Assembly (NCBI GenBank): GCA_013399695.1
Contig: VXAU01000755.1
Location: forward strand, 139,092 to 203,091
Length of the DNA: 64,000 nt
Direction of reading: 5' to 3'
Source of the DNA: Formicarius rufipectus
Taxonomy: Eukaryota; Chordata; Aves; Passeriformes; Formicariidae
Of the stretch, positions 23,614 through 35,300 are shown piece after piece. Both the position numbers and the translations under genes were made by a program. The notes below the pieces were generated by a model. The model was not told the origin of the DNA, searched no databases, and worked only from the letters and a program-made list of their open reading frames with translations. Within the stretch, counting starts at the first letter, position 1. Each line of letters opens with the position of its first letter.

Positions 23614-26600
23614 TCCTATGGGAATTCAGTCATACTGTGCGAAATTATGCTACACACTTTCCTTATATTTCAACAGATGCTTGTCTCCTGCCAGCAATCT
23701 TTGGACATGAAAGTATACAAGGTCATTAATGTTGATATTAAACAGTAATTTCTGTTAATTTTCCCTTTCTAATATATTGCCGGTCTTATTTTAATGAAGA
23801 TTTAAAAACGTTCACATACAAGATTCTAATTTTGTTAAATTCACACCGAGCTTCTTTATGACAAATGGAAGAGTGAACATAAAAAAATTATTTGGGAAAT
23901 ATAATTCTATTTAGGACCTAATGAAAATAATTCTTTACAAAGGGAGTTATTCTGCTTGATTAAGTGTCCTTTAGTTCAAATCTGAAAAAATTTGTTTTGT
24001 TTGTTATTTGAAACTGGTTTATGTAGATATATTTTTCAATGAGGCAGGATGAAGCAATAGTAGATACTTCTATCTTAGTGTATGAAGAAAAAAGCCAATA
24101 TGTTTGTATAGCTTTTAACTCAAAATTATACCTTATGAGTAATTGACTGATCCCACTTTCAGGCTATATTTTAATTAATAAGTGAAAGAAACATTTTAAT
24201 ATTGAAATTTATAGCATGCATTTCTCTGTTCATTTGCTAAGTGGCACAAAACATATGCTGTGTTGATGTAGAAAAAGAGACTATTCTGGCTTCCTGAGAG
24301 CCTCTGGCTAAAATTCTGTCATGATATTAAAAGGAATATTAATATGATTTACCTACTCCTGATAGAGTTCACTTTACTTCTGTGCAGTCTCTTGGTGTTC
24401 ATTTGTAAGGCTGATAAAAAAAAAAAAAAAGTAATCTGAATTAGGATTACAGTAAATGAATCTGCATAATAAATGTCTGGATGCCATTGAAGTCAGTAGT
24501 TGGACCACAGTCAATAAATTCTGAACTCAGACAAGTGTGTGCATGAGAGACACAGACAGAGAGAAGGGTTCAGAAAACAGCTAGACACAGTAATCTTCTG
24601 ACAGTAGCAGAGGACAAAACTGTGCAGTGTGTATATTCAGGAAACCCCTAACACTTCATCAGAGCTTTTTTCCATCACATACTTATTGCAATTCGTTCAA
24701 ACCTTCCTGAGCAGAAAAAGTGGACTGTGGGAATCCATAAACTTCAGGGGGTTTAAAATATTTTCTGTCCATCTTTATTTTTTTTTCAAAACTTTCTCAG
24801 TTAACTTTTTAGACCCCTGCCCTCAGATCCTCCCTGGAGCACTGCTCTGGGCTCAGAGGTAAGAAGTGGTGGACCAATCGCTGTATCTAAATAATTTCCA
24901 CTCTGATTTACTCCCTGGCCTGCACCTTGGTTCTTCTCTTGTTTTCATTCTATTCTCTTGTTATTCTGTGTTTGCTTCCTTGCTGATTCCATTTAGGTTC
25001 TCACTGCAAACTGATTCTTACCCCAAACACATACACAGAAAATCTTCCAAACCATCTTTGACTACTATTGCTCGTGCATTGCAATTATTCTTTCATTCAC
25101 GTTTCTCTGTCTTGATCAGAGTGAAAATTCTTCCAGATGAGGACCTAGACACTCAGAGTATGCTAACAGCAGCCGTCATAATTCATTTTTTTAATTAAAA
25201 GCACAAAAAGGACAGTACTCGATTTTTTCACTTTTATTAAAAAGAAAAGACAAAGAAAAACCTAACAAAGAAAAAGCCCCTACAGAACAAAACAAAACAA
25301 ACAAAAAAACCAAAACAAAAACAAACAAAAAATAAAACAAAACCAAAACAAAAACAAAAAAAAAAAAAAACAAAACCAAAAAAAAAACAAAAAAAACCCC
25401 CCCAAAACCAGAAAAAAAAAAAAAAAAACACAACAAAAAATGCCCACAAAAATCAAATCTTGAATATTAATAGCAAATTCCTGAATTTTAGTAATTTCCA
25501 CAAATAAATAACAGTGCTGTCAATATTTAACAAGAGGTCCTCCTCAGCACATGCAAGACATCATTACTGAATCACGGGCACCTTTACATGGTCATGCAGC
25601 CGTTGGTACATTTTGGAACAACTGGAAGAACATGAAAAAATGTGAATCTAGAGGCAGCATTTTTTAAAACTTCACTTCAATTTGAAGAAATATAAAATCC
25701 ATTACTGATCAAATGTTACAAAACAACTCAGTTTCAGAAGACTGAAGAGGTGTCTGGTAATTGTTATGCATATTCTCCATTTAAAACATCTTAAAGATGT
25801 AAAGTAATAATTGTCAAACTAAGGATTATTCAAATTTATGTCATCTTTCTACCTTTGCTGTGGAACATTTTAAATAATGTCTTGTAGAGCAGATATACAA
25901 CAGGAAGCTTAATAGGGATGCTGTTTCCATAACAACAAATAGGATTTGAACAAAACCACAACACACAATGGTTACTGATCTTCACAGCACATAAAAGTAG
26001 TCATTCAAAATTACAAGCAGCATGACATTGAAAAAATAAATTAATGCAAAGAATGCTTACAATTCCATTCCATATTTAGTAAATGTTTAACTCATAAATA
26101 CTCAAAGAGCAGCTATAAGAACCCAGAAATTTTCTGTATTGTCAATGCCAAGCTAAATCATGACCTGAGAGAAAAGAGGCTTTTTTCTAATGTACAATTA
26201 AATGAAAACACAGTCACACTCAGATGAGCCACAGAAAAAAAGTCATCTAGTTAGATATAAATTGGCTCACACAATGAATAAATGAAAGGTCTAGCTTTGC
26301 TTTCAGTGAGAGTCTTTAACTTTTTAACTTCCAGTCATAGAGCTGGGTGTTAGTAGTTTTTTTAAATCTTTCTCATGTTTTTCACCATCTGCATTATACT
26401 TCATATACTTCCTTTTACTCTGAAAACACCGTAATTTCCTAGATGTTTTTTCTTTACCCCTAGGGTATATATTTTCCATTTCTTTCAAAAATTTAGGTTT
26501 CTGTTAATTTTTTATTAATAAAATAATACTGCATATTGATAAGTGCTGATGGGAAATTAAAATATTTCCGTACCATGAGAAGTTCCTCTCCTTCTTTGTG

Positions 26601-29600
26601 ATTTATTTTTTTTTTTGGGGGGGAGGGTGTTTTTGTTGGGTTTTTTTTCAGAGAATAATACTTTTGTTGAATTTGTAAATGAAATGGCACAGGCTACAAC
26701 TGTGTAGCATAATCTCTATCTTCTATCTTCTATATTATGAAATGCAAAGGTCAGATGGAAATACAGGTTAAAAGTGTAGTAAGATCTGACCCATTAGATG
26801 TTTCTCAATGTAGATTTTGGAAATGCAGCCCACTTGCATGATTCTAATGTCATATTGACCCAGCAGAATTAAAGTTGCCATATCTTTAGTGACATTTAGA
26901 GGCAGTTTGATTTCGAAAGGAGAACACTCAGGTTTTTTTCAATTAAGAGAAGTATCAATTGCCAGTGTCTCTTCATTAGAACTCCAAATTTCAAGTGTAT
27001 TTATATCTTTTTGACTCTGATTTCACCTGGTCATTATGGACAAGATGAAACTGGTCTTTTTACACAAGTGACTATTTTGCACTTGTCCTGGGGAATAACA
27101 CTGGGAAGTTTTAAAAATATTTCTCAAGTTCCTAAAACCAAAACGGGAAGATCTAGAAAATGGATCCCCGTGAAATCTTTATTATAGTATGACTGATCTA
27201 TTCCTGCTGAGTTTCTGCCTTCTAAACTATCTTTTACAACAAAAGGTAGAAACCACTGTAGATTTCTACCTTGTTTGCTCCACTCACAGTGTCACAAGAT
27301 TCCCTTAAAAACCTTCTTGATATTGAAAGAGTATATTAGCTATAGATGCTCCTGTCAGCATAGTATGGAGGCTTCATAATTTCACAAGAGCAGATAATCA
27401 GGAAATGAGAAATACGAAAGTTTACAAAGTAACATGCCCAGATTAATTGCATTCCAAGTTCTAAAGGAAATAGAAAGAAGAAATGAAAGAACATCTGATT
27501 TTGAATGGTGGAGTTGTTTTAAACAGAGGCAGTGAGTTGTATCCACAGGATATGAATGCTGTGAGATATAACACAAGAGTGTCTTGATTTAAGAAAGGAT
27601 CGAGGTATTAATGAGACTTTTGTCAGTGGTATGAATGACCATGAGAAAGGCCTAAACTGTTTAGAAGTGTATTATTTAATATAGGTAGACTAATATTCAG
27701 ATGCTTATCATAATTCTTTGATTTTAGCAAGACAATTTGCAGATTTCCACATGACAAAATGATCACAAAATGCAGAAGTTTGGTATTAAGAATATTAACA
27801 ATGAGCAATTTCAACTAATTTTGAATTAAATTATTATTGTAAACAAGTGGTATGTGATGTGGACTGAAGTAATGGCAAGAACCTCATATCTTTCACTTCA
27901 ATATTAATGTGCAATTTAACCAAATTGTGAAAATTAATTCAATATTAAGAAAAGCTTGGCATTTGGCATGTGGGGCAAGTTTAAATAGAAAAATAGAAAA
28001 AAGTGATTAGCAAGTGCTCTTAAAACTTTTGATCATTGTTTAGCAAGCACAGTAAAGTATGCACAGAATTAGGCAGAAAAGGAGTCAAAATCCTGAATCA
28101 AAACACCCAAGCTGAATTACTAATACTTAATTTTAAAAATTAATTAGATTATATTTAAGGAATTGAACACATGCCCATGATAATATGAATAAAAGTTTGT
28201 TATTGAGAACTTTGGTTAACTACATTTGGCACATAATGTATATCTTGCGCTAAAAACAAACAATCAAGCTTAGTTTCTATTTAGGATTTTTTNATATAAT
28301 TTTATTAATTTTATTAAAAAAAATAAAAGGAAAAGCAGACACAAAGTTTGAACTATGTGAAAAATGTCTCCATGAAAACAAAATTCTTAGATACTCTGCT
28401 ACTGAAGGATTAAGGTAATCACTCAACAATGCAGTTTTTAAAATACTTTTTTCTCATATTTCTTCCTGAAAGAATACATATAGAAAATGGGATGCTCCGG
28501 TAAAGAACTTACTGAAATACAATAGATGACAAAAAACAACCAAGCAAACAAAAAACATTTATACCTCCAAAACAGTCACTTGATATTGTCTGATACTCCT
28601 GTTAAAGTCAAAAATATATACCAGTTTGAGTCAGTGTGAAATTGGATAACACAGGATTCCTGTTTTCATTTAACAATTTTAAACAGCAATTTTTAACACC
28701 TGAACTTGTATCAATTAATTTTGATTAAATAAAACAAAGTCTCTGAACCAGATATTAACAAAACACATAACATTACTAACTCGGTTTAGGAAACAGAGCA
28801 AAAAAATATTCTTAATAACATTTTGTGTAATAAAATATTAATACATTATCTACTTTTATTTGTCTCCAAGAAAATAACCTGAGAGATTAAATTGTTCAAA
28901 GGATAAAATTGAAAACCCAGCATTGTTGTCATTCAGTAATTACTACATGCTTGTGGGTAAACACAAAGAGCTTCAAAACGAAAAAGTAACTTGCTATTAC
29001 TAAAAAAGTAGGTGACTGTGGTATATGAGAAAGTTTTAAAAAAATAGAGGGAATAAACTCATATTAAAATATAAAATATATTTTTATACATAACTATAAA
29101 TAGATCTCAGATAAAAATCTAGGATTTCAGGTCCTGAAGTGGTGACTACTTATTGCGTGATTAAAATAGAATCCAAGTTTTTATTTAGGTATGCATACAT
29201 AAGTAACAAACATTTCACCAGGTAATGAAACACTCTGTGTTTGAAGAAAGAAAAAGCAGTTTATTCATTGCTGGGGGGTGCACAGAGAGGGAGCGAAGAG
29301 AGACAAAAGGAAAAAGAAACACAACATGATGTCAAGTATTCAAACTGCTGAAACCTGTAATAGAAATTTTCTCACATACCAGCACAATATCACAGAGAAC
29401 TGTAGACCACATTCTCTTTGGGGAATATTTTACTCCTGCAACTGCAAAATAACACAAAACACATTAAACAGACTGCAAAAATGTATAATATCTTTTTAAA
29501 AAATGATATGGAACAACAGAAAGGTAGTCAGCATATTTTAAAAGTAGACTCAAAAAAGCACCTGGTAAGAGGCACCCAGTCAATGAATTACTCGTTTAAA

Positions 29601-29724
29601 AACAGACAAGAAAACCTGTGTTTTGATACATGGTAAAGAAAACAGAAAGATTGTGATAAAAATGTCTTAGGACTGAAAACTGTACTCGTGTCCTGCAAAC
29701 AGCAGTTTTGAAACAAAGCTGTAA
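23614..29724. other. AT-rich DNA without identified genes
   Basis: No supported gene and no recognisable transposon. It includes an A14-type run (24418-24431), a long A/C tract (25256-25440, listed separately), a T/G-rich patch (26608-26650) and one ambiguous base (28293). Open frames up to about 110 codons lack family character. Confidence 0.55.
25256..25440. repeat. Long A-rich (AAAAC)n tract
   Basis: About 185 bases of A with scattered single C and a CCCCCCC cluster (around 25398). On the minus strand this makes three overlapping Phe-rich frames that are composition artefacts. I see no adjacent LINE or SINE body that would make it a retroposon tail. Confidence 0.9.
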
Positions 29725-30592
29725 TGAGTGCCTCCTCAGTAAGTTCACTGGCCACACGATACTGGCAAGAGTTGTCAATACCCCAGAGAGCTCTGCTACC
29801 CTTCAGAAGGACCTCAGCAGGTGGGAGAGATGGGCAGAGAGGAATAATCTGAAGTCTGACAAAGGCTAATGCAGGTTCCTGCACCCGGAGAGGAATAACC
29901 CCACACTGCAGTACAAGCTGAGGTCTGACCTGGTGGAAGGCAGCTCTGTGGAGAAGAACCTGGGGGTCCTAGTGGATAACAAGCTGTCCATGAGCAAGCA
30001 GGGTGTCCTTGGGGCCAAGAAGGCCAGTGATATCCTGGGCTGCATTAGGAGGAGCACTGCCAGCAGGTCAAGGGAGTGATCCTGTCCCTCTGCTCATCCT
30101 AGGTGAGGCACATCTGGAGTGTTGTGTCCAATTCTGGGTTTCTCAGTACCAGAGAGACACATAGCTCCTGGGGCGGAGGGTGACAAAGATGATGATGGCA
30201 AAGGGAATTGAACATCTCTCTTGTGAGTAAAGCCTGAGAGAGTCGAGCCTGTTCAACTTCAAGAAGAGAAACTGAGAGGGGACCTTATTAATGTTTGTGA
30301 GTATCTGATGGGAGGGTGCTAAGAGGATGGACCAGGCTCTGCTTGGAGGTGAGGGGCAATAGGACAAGAGGCCACAGGCAGTGGAACTGATGCACAGGAG
30401 GTTCCTCAGCATATGAGGAAGAACTCCTTTACTGTGTTGCTGACTGTGCACTGGAGCAGATTACCCAGAGAGGTTGTGGAGTCTCCCTCACTGGAGATTC
30501 TCCAGAACCATCTGGACAAAATGCTGTGATGTGCTCAGATGTCCCTATGCAGTCCCTTTCAGCGTTACCCATTCCATGATTCTATAATTAAT
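29722..30592 (+). mobile_element. CR1 LINE, 5'-truncated copy
   Basis: A sense CR1 copy beginning just at the RT active-site block (Phe-Thr-Gly-His replaces the usual FADD-type residues near 29743). It continues through 'gcagctctgtggagaagaacc', the C-terminal ORF2 region and the 3' UTR, ending at 'ccattccatgattctat'. Reading frames are broken. An A/C-rich simple tract (30683-30790) follows about 90 bases downstream but is probably unrelated, since CR1 ends in an octamer repeat rather than poly(A). Confidence 0.92.
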
Positions 30593-30682
30593 TGGCTACT
30601 ACAAAAATATAGATAGAGCAGAGTATGTAGCTCTTGTCACAATATAGAGGGATTTTGTTCTTTTCTTATTCTGAAATACTAA

Positions 30683-30790
30683 AAGAAACAAAAAACAAAC
30701 AAAAACAAACAAACAAAACAAAACAAAACAAACCCCAACCAAACAAAAAAACACACACCAAAAAAAAAAGGCAAATCAAAACAACACAAC
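30683..30790. repeat. A/C-rich (AAAC/CAAA)n tract
   Basis: About 108 bases of caaa, aaac and aaaac units with a short CACACA patch. Confidence 0.9.
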
Positions 30791-31447
30791 AACAATAAGG
30801 AGTCTTTGCCAAGGTTATTTCAAGGCAACTTTTGATAAAATAGTGGTGAAAAGGACTGTTGAAATATACTTGCTTGTGGTAACAGGTCTATATTAAAACA
30901 AGCAGGATATATCCTACCGTCCTGTTCTTGTCCCACTAAACATCTGCAGTTTATTGTCCAACCTCACAGTCTCCCAGCTGTCATCCATTATCTGCCTGTT
31001 GCTGATGTGATATCTGTTTTTAGGCAGTAGAAGCAGCAGATGCTGGCAGGTGATTCTCTGTCTTTGGTTTGTATCTTTTACAGAGCTGCTGGTTAGAGGT
31101 GACACAAATGTACTACCAGCCTTTTATTCCCCTTCAGTGGTAGGTGACAGATCATCCTATTAGCTAGCCGTTAGGGGTTTATGGAGATGTAGATTGGGTG
31201 GGGGGCTATTAAAAGACTGAAAACAAATTGAAATATTTCATTTCTAAATACTGATCTATAACTACTAACTAAATGTAATGTGCATTTTTGGAAATAATAT
31301 TACAGAAATATTTAATTTTATGTGTTTACGGAGTAGAGGACAACTAAAATAACTTGTGTTGTTTTAATTCAAAATTTAATTAGGTGATTTAATTTAAATC
31401 TATGGGAATTATATAAATTAAAGAGAATGACAATCAGGACTGTGGGG

Positions 31448-31520
31448 TTGGGTTTTTTTGGGGGGCTTGGTTCTTGTTGTTGTTGTTGTTTTGGTTTTTG
31501 TTTGTTTGTTTGTTTTTTTC
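31448..31520. repeat. G/T-rich (GTT)n and (GTTT)n tract
   Basis: Short runs of G and T including (TTG)5 and (GTTT)3. This gives a Gly/Cys/Phe-rich start to an otherwise unremarkable plus-strand open frame (31427-31813), which I reject. Confidence 0.85.
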
Positions 31521-31573
31521 AGGGGGTGGTTCAGAGTAAGTACTTAGGTTTTTATTCAGGTACAAATTTGAAC

Positions 31574-31579
31574 TTTATT
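31574..31579 (-). terminator. Possible polyadenylation signal (AATAAA)
   Basis: An AATAAA hexamer on the minus strand, 257 bases past the stop codon of the candidate exon at 31836-31917. A second AATAAA lies about 20 bases further on. AATAAA is frequent by chance in AT-rich DNA, so it is supportive only if the exons are real. Confidence 0.2.
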
Positions 31580-31793
31580 GTGGAGGGTATTGGATACAAT
31601 TATCTAATTTTGCCTCACCACCGACTGGGACTTTTTCCACCACTGGAAAAGAAAAAACAAGACAATTTGTTGGTAGTACAAATATTGTATTTGGATTGCT
31701 TTTCAAAACTTTTTTACAAAAAACTTAACAAATATTTTTATAACAAGCATTTTTTTTTTACATTATCTTTTTACAAAAGTGAGGTTTTTGATT

Positions 31794-31815
31794 GTTTACC
31801 TTTTAAAAGGTAAAC
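31794..31815. repeat. 22-bp perfect palindrome
   Basis: gtttaccttttaaaaggtaaac is its own reverse complement over all 22 bases, with no spacer. It lies about 20 bases beyond the stop codon of the candidate exon at 31836-31917, in what would be the 3' UTR of that transcript. See the corresponding finding. Confidence 0.9.
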
Positions 31816-31835
31816 TAGCTGAGGTGGAAGAAAAC

Positions 31836-32315
31836 CTATTTCTTCCTTCGGTAGATGGGGATTTTTGCACATTCATCTCTAGTATTTCTGATGTTTCTCC
31901 TTAGTTCAATGATACACCTGTTAAGGGGCAAAAACAAATTAATACAAATAAAATGATGCAGGCTTTTTATGGTAAATTAAGTAACATATGCAACATCTTT
32001 GTTACTCACGTACAGCATTTCTTCTATCCTGAAAAAGGAATAATCTATTTTATTTCTCTTTGCTACTTTTGACATAGTCCAAGCAGTTTTAATATTCACT
32101 ATCTGAGAAAAAAAAAATATATAATTTGTGATTTTGCAATACCACATTGAATCACATGGAATTAACATCACTAGATTTCCCATTATCTCCTGCAGTGTGG
32201 GGGTTGTCTTCAAGCACAAGAAATAAAAAAAAAAAATAAATATTTTTTAGTGATATGGGCATAAGAATACCACGGTTTTTAACTTACTTGTCTGTATCTT
32301 GGAAGGCACACCTCT
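31836..32315 (-). CDS. Candidate 3' end of a gene: three in-phase exons
   Basis: On the minus strand three segments join in one frame with GT-AG borders: 32288-32315 (28 nt; donor caa|gtaagtt), 32014-32102 (89 nt; acceptor tttttttttctcag, donor ct|gtacgt) and 31836-31917 (82 nt; acceptor gccccttaacag, stop TAG). The introns would be 185 and 96 nt. The joined frame gives 65 residues: basic, helix-prone, with an RIEEML stretch and a C terminus ending IPIYRRKK. A neighbouring stronger donor at 32010 would shift the frame and end the protein after three more codons. Two AATAAA signals lie downstream on the same strand (31574-31579 and about 31551-31556). A further 71-nt segment (33064-33134) also fits in phase upstream. 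I do not recognise the protein. The splice consensus is good but all could be coincidence. Confidence 0.25.
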
Positions 32316-35300
32316 CTGTTTCACAAAGTCAAGATGAAGAGCCTCTCTTTCTACTCAGAGTCAAATTTGAATGGATGTTTCCAAGCAGTATGTTGTGCAA
32401 GATTTTCAGATGTGAAAGATTAGAAAGATTCTGAAAATCCATCTGGGTTCAAAAATCATTTTATTCCTAAGTAGAAGTATGCATCTAAAAATAACTGTCT
32501 GATCTAGTTGTAATAAAACAGAAAAAGCTTTATATGTTGGCTAAGTGATTCTGTGTCTTCAAATGATAATCAAAAATATGAGTGTCCTATGAATTGATGC
32601 AATAGAGATCATGAAAACTCATCTTTTGGATATTACTGCTAAATTGAAAGCATAGTTTAAATGGATTTTCCAGTCTGTGATGAATTTTTTTAAGAATAAT
32701 GTTTTCTTAGTTTCTCCCTGGGGCCACTCAAAAGAAAATGAGATACAAATTTTGGAATACATTAGATATCTGAAAATAAATGCACGGTGTTTTGGTTCAA
32801 GCTGTAAATTAAATTTTTTTGACTTTGAATTAAAGGATAGATTCATCCCTGTTGTGAATCCTGATTTAGAATTGTGCTAACTATGCCAGTTTGTCACAAA
32901 TGGGTAGTTTAGATTTCTTAAAGAATCACCATCGAAAGAATTAGCAAAATCAGTTTCAATACAGCATTGTAAAACTGTGACTTAATGGAGCTCAATGCCC
33001 AAGTTCACTCTGTTACTTACAGTGCAGCAGAAACACACAAGTAAGATTAAGGTTAGAATCTACCTGGAATGTTTTACAAGGAGACCAGAGACACGGAAGC
33101 TCCAGGGGAGATCACTGCCATGCAGCCACCATTCCTGGCAGGGAAAGCTCAAAAGAGGTTCACTTAGGCTGAGATATTTATGGAATAAAATTGCTTACTC
33201 ATTGTCAAATTGCTTACAACGGGAAAAATAATCATGAGACTCCTTGTGATAATAACTTTCTTTGTTCCTTGACAAATGAGTCTTGGAAGTGCCACTCGCT
33301 ATTCAAGTGTTAATTGCTTGATTAGTGTTTCAAGATCATGAACATGGATACTCAATGTGCCATTCTCTTCCACAGTGAGTTTCCTAGAGGATTTCTTGGC
33401 CCATCTGTGGCTGAGGACTTTACCTCCTTTGGAACTTTTACCAAACTACTTCTAGTTTGGTTACGAATTCAAGTACGACTGTCATACTCCACCTGGGTTT
33501 TTTGGTATCATCGTTATTATGATTATATTATTATTATATCATCATTATATTTGTATCACTAACAATCATTTTTAAGCTATTTCACCCCATGTCTAAGACT
33601 TTTAGGTAAACTGTTAATTTTCACCTTTTAAATAAGTTTTAAAATGCATTCCACAGACAATTGTGGAAAATGGCACATCGCTTGGCCTACACTCCCTATC
33701 TTGCTCTTCCCTGTTCTGGATGCTTCAGGGTATTCCCAACTTTCCCCAAGTCCCCAGCACTGCAAAGCTCAAACTTTACTGGTGATTAAAACTCAGTCCA
33801 GGGATCCCATCATTTGGGATGCACAGGCCAAGTACGGGTCTGATCCAGGTTAAAATAAAAGCTGAGGGTGCTCTTGTGAATAACACTCCCATGGAACTGT
33901 TTTATTTCTTTTGGCTTCAGATTAGACAATCCCAGTGAATAAAGGAATTTTTGTGAGTAGCAATTAAGGTCATTTGATTGCAGAATTTGTGAAACTACCA
34001 GAGCAAATTGTTTAGTCAGTCGTATCAGTCTCTGCAAGGGTTGAGACCAGAGAAGCAAAATTAATCAAGCTTAAGCCTCATTATGCATATTTCTCTCTCT
34101 AATAGTTTCCATAGTTCTTTTGCATTGCCACAAGAATATTAACTATATAAGTTAAAAAAAAAACATAAATAATAAAGGCAGTAATGGCAATGGCAGGGAG
34201 TTGGGAGGTGGTGATCATAAAGCCAGAATCAAAGCATAGTTCCGTATTAAATGAAAGATTGGAGACAGACGGGAACATGTTTTTATCAAAGCTGGAGTTG
34301 CTCAGAAATACATATCAATGAAATCAGCAGTTACACAGGCCTCATTAGAGACATTGATATCCTGTTCCATTATTTATCTGTGTCTCAAAGCAAGTGACTG
34401 TGATTATTTGGTTAGTAACCACCTCTGAATCATTTAGGTCATTCTCTTCTTTGTTTTCACCTTATTTTCAATAAAAGTACTCTCATCTTCACTATTTTCT
34501 GTCCAAAAGATCTTATGGCTAAGACCTTCACTTTCCAGATTCATGTTTGTCATCCAGAATTACTCTTGGTCATGAAATCTTCTAATGTGCCTAGAACAAT
34601 CTGTGCTCTCTACCACAGACACTTTAATTCAAAGTTGTTTCTAATTTCACTCACTTTGTCATGGCCCTCTTACACTAACCTGCCTTTTGAACCACATGCC
34701 TTTGAAAACTGTTTCTTTATCACAAAAATAGTTTTTAAGTGATTAGACATTTTCTACTACTAAATGACTAATTGAGTACATCCATTTAACTCTTCAACTA
34801 AGAATTTTCCTTTCAAAATATGAAAACATTTTGAATGTCTTTTGTTTGTTTGGTTGCTTATTTAGGATTTTGTTATGCTTTTGTTTTTTGTTTGTTTGTT
34901 TCCTTGTTTTTCTAACACAACACCAGTTTCCTCCTAATATAGTTTAAAGCAAGCAGTAATGAACATTATCCCTGACTTCCCTAAAAGTCTAATAGCTATT
35001 GTCCTATTTTACTTTCATTTCAAAGGTCAAAAAATTACTTTTGAAATACTAGTGTGTTTAAAACTTATCAATCTCTTGAAAATTTAGATAGTTTGAGAAA
35101 TATTTATTTCATTTATTGCCACAATTCTTGATAAATGTAAGGTGAATAAATCTCAGATGAGAATAAGAATTTTAGATATCTAAAAAAACTTCTTACAAAG
35201 AATGTTGGGGCCAGTTTCGTGCACACTGTGCCTCACCTGAAATATCCATTGTGCAGGCTTATCCCAAAATCTTCGTTCAAAAAGTCCAGCCAACAACAAC

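Noticed and set aside
25191..25501. Three overlapping Phe-rich minus-strand open frames resembling membrane proteins
   Set aside because: They are translations of the A/C-rich simple tract; residue content simply reflects TTT/TTG-type codons.
31427..31813. 128-codon plus-strand frame
   Set aside because: Begins in a G/T simple repeat and ends in Lys/Phe-rich AT sequence; no protein signature.
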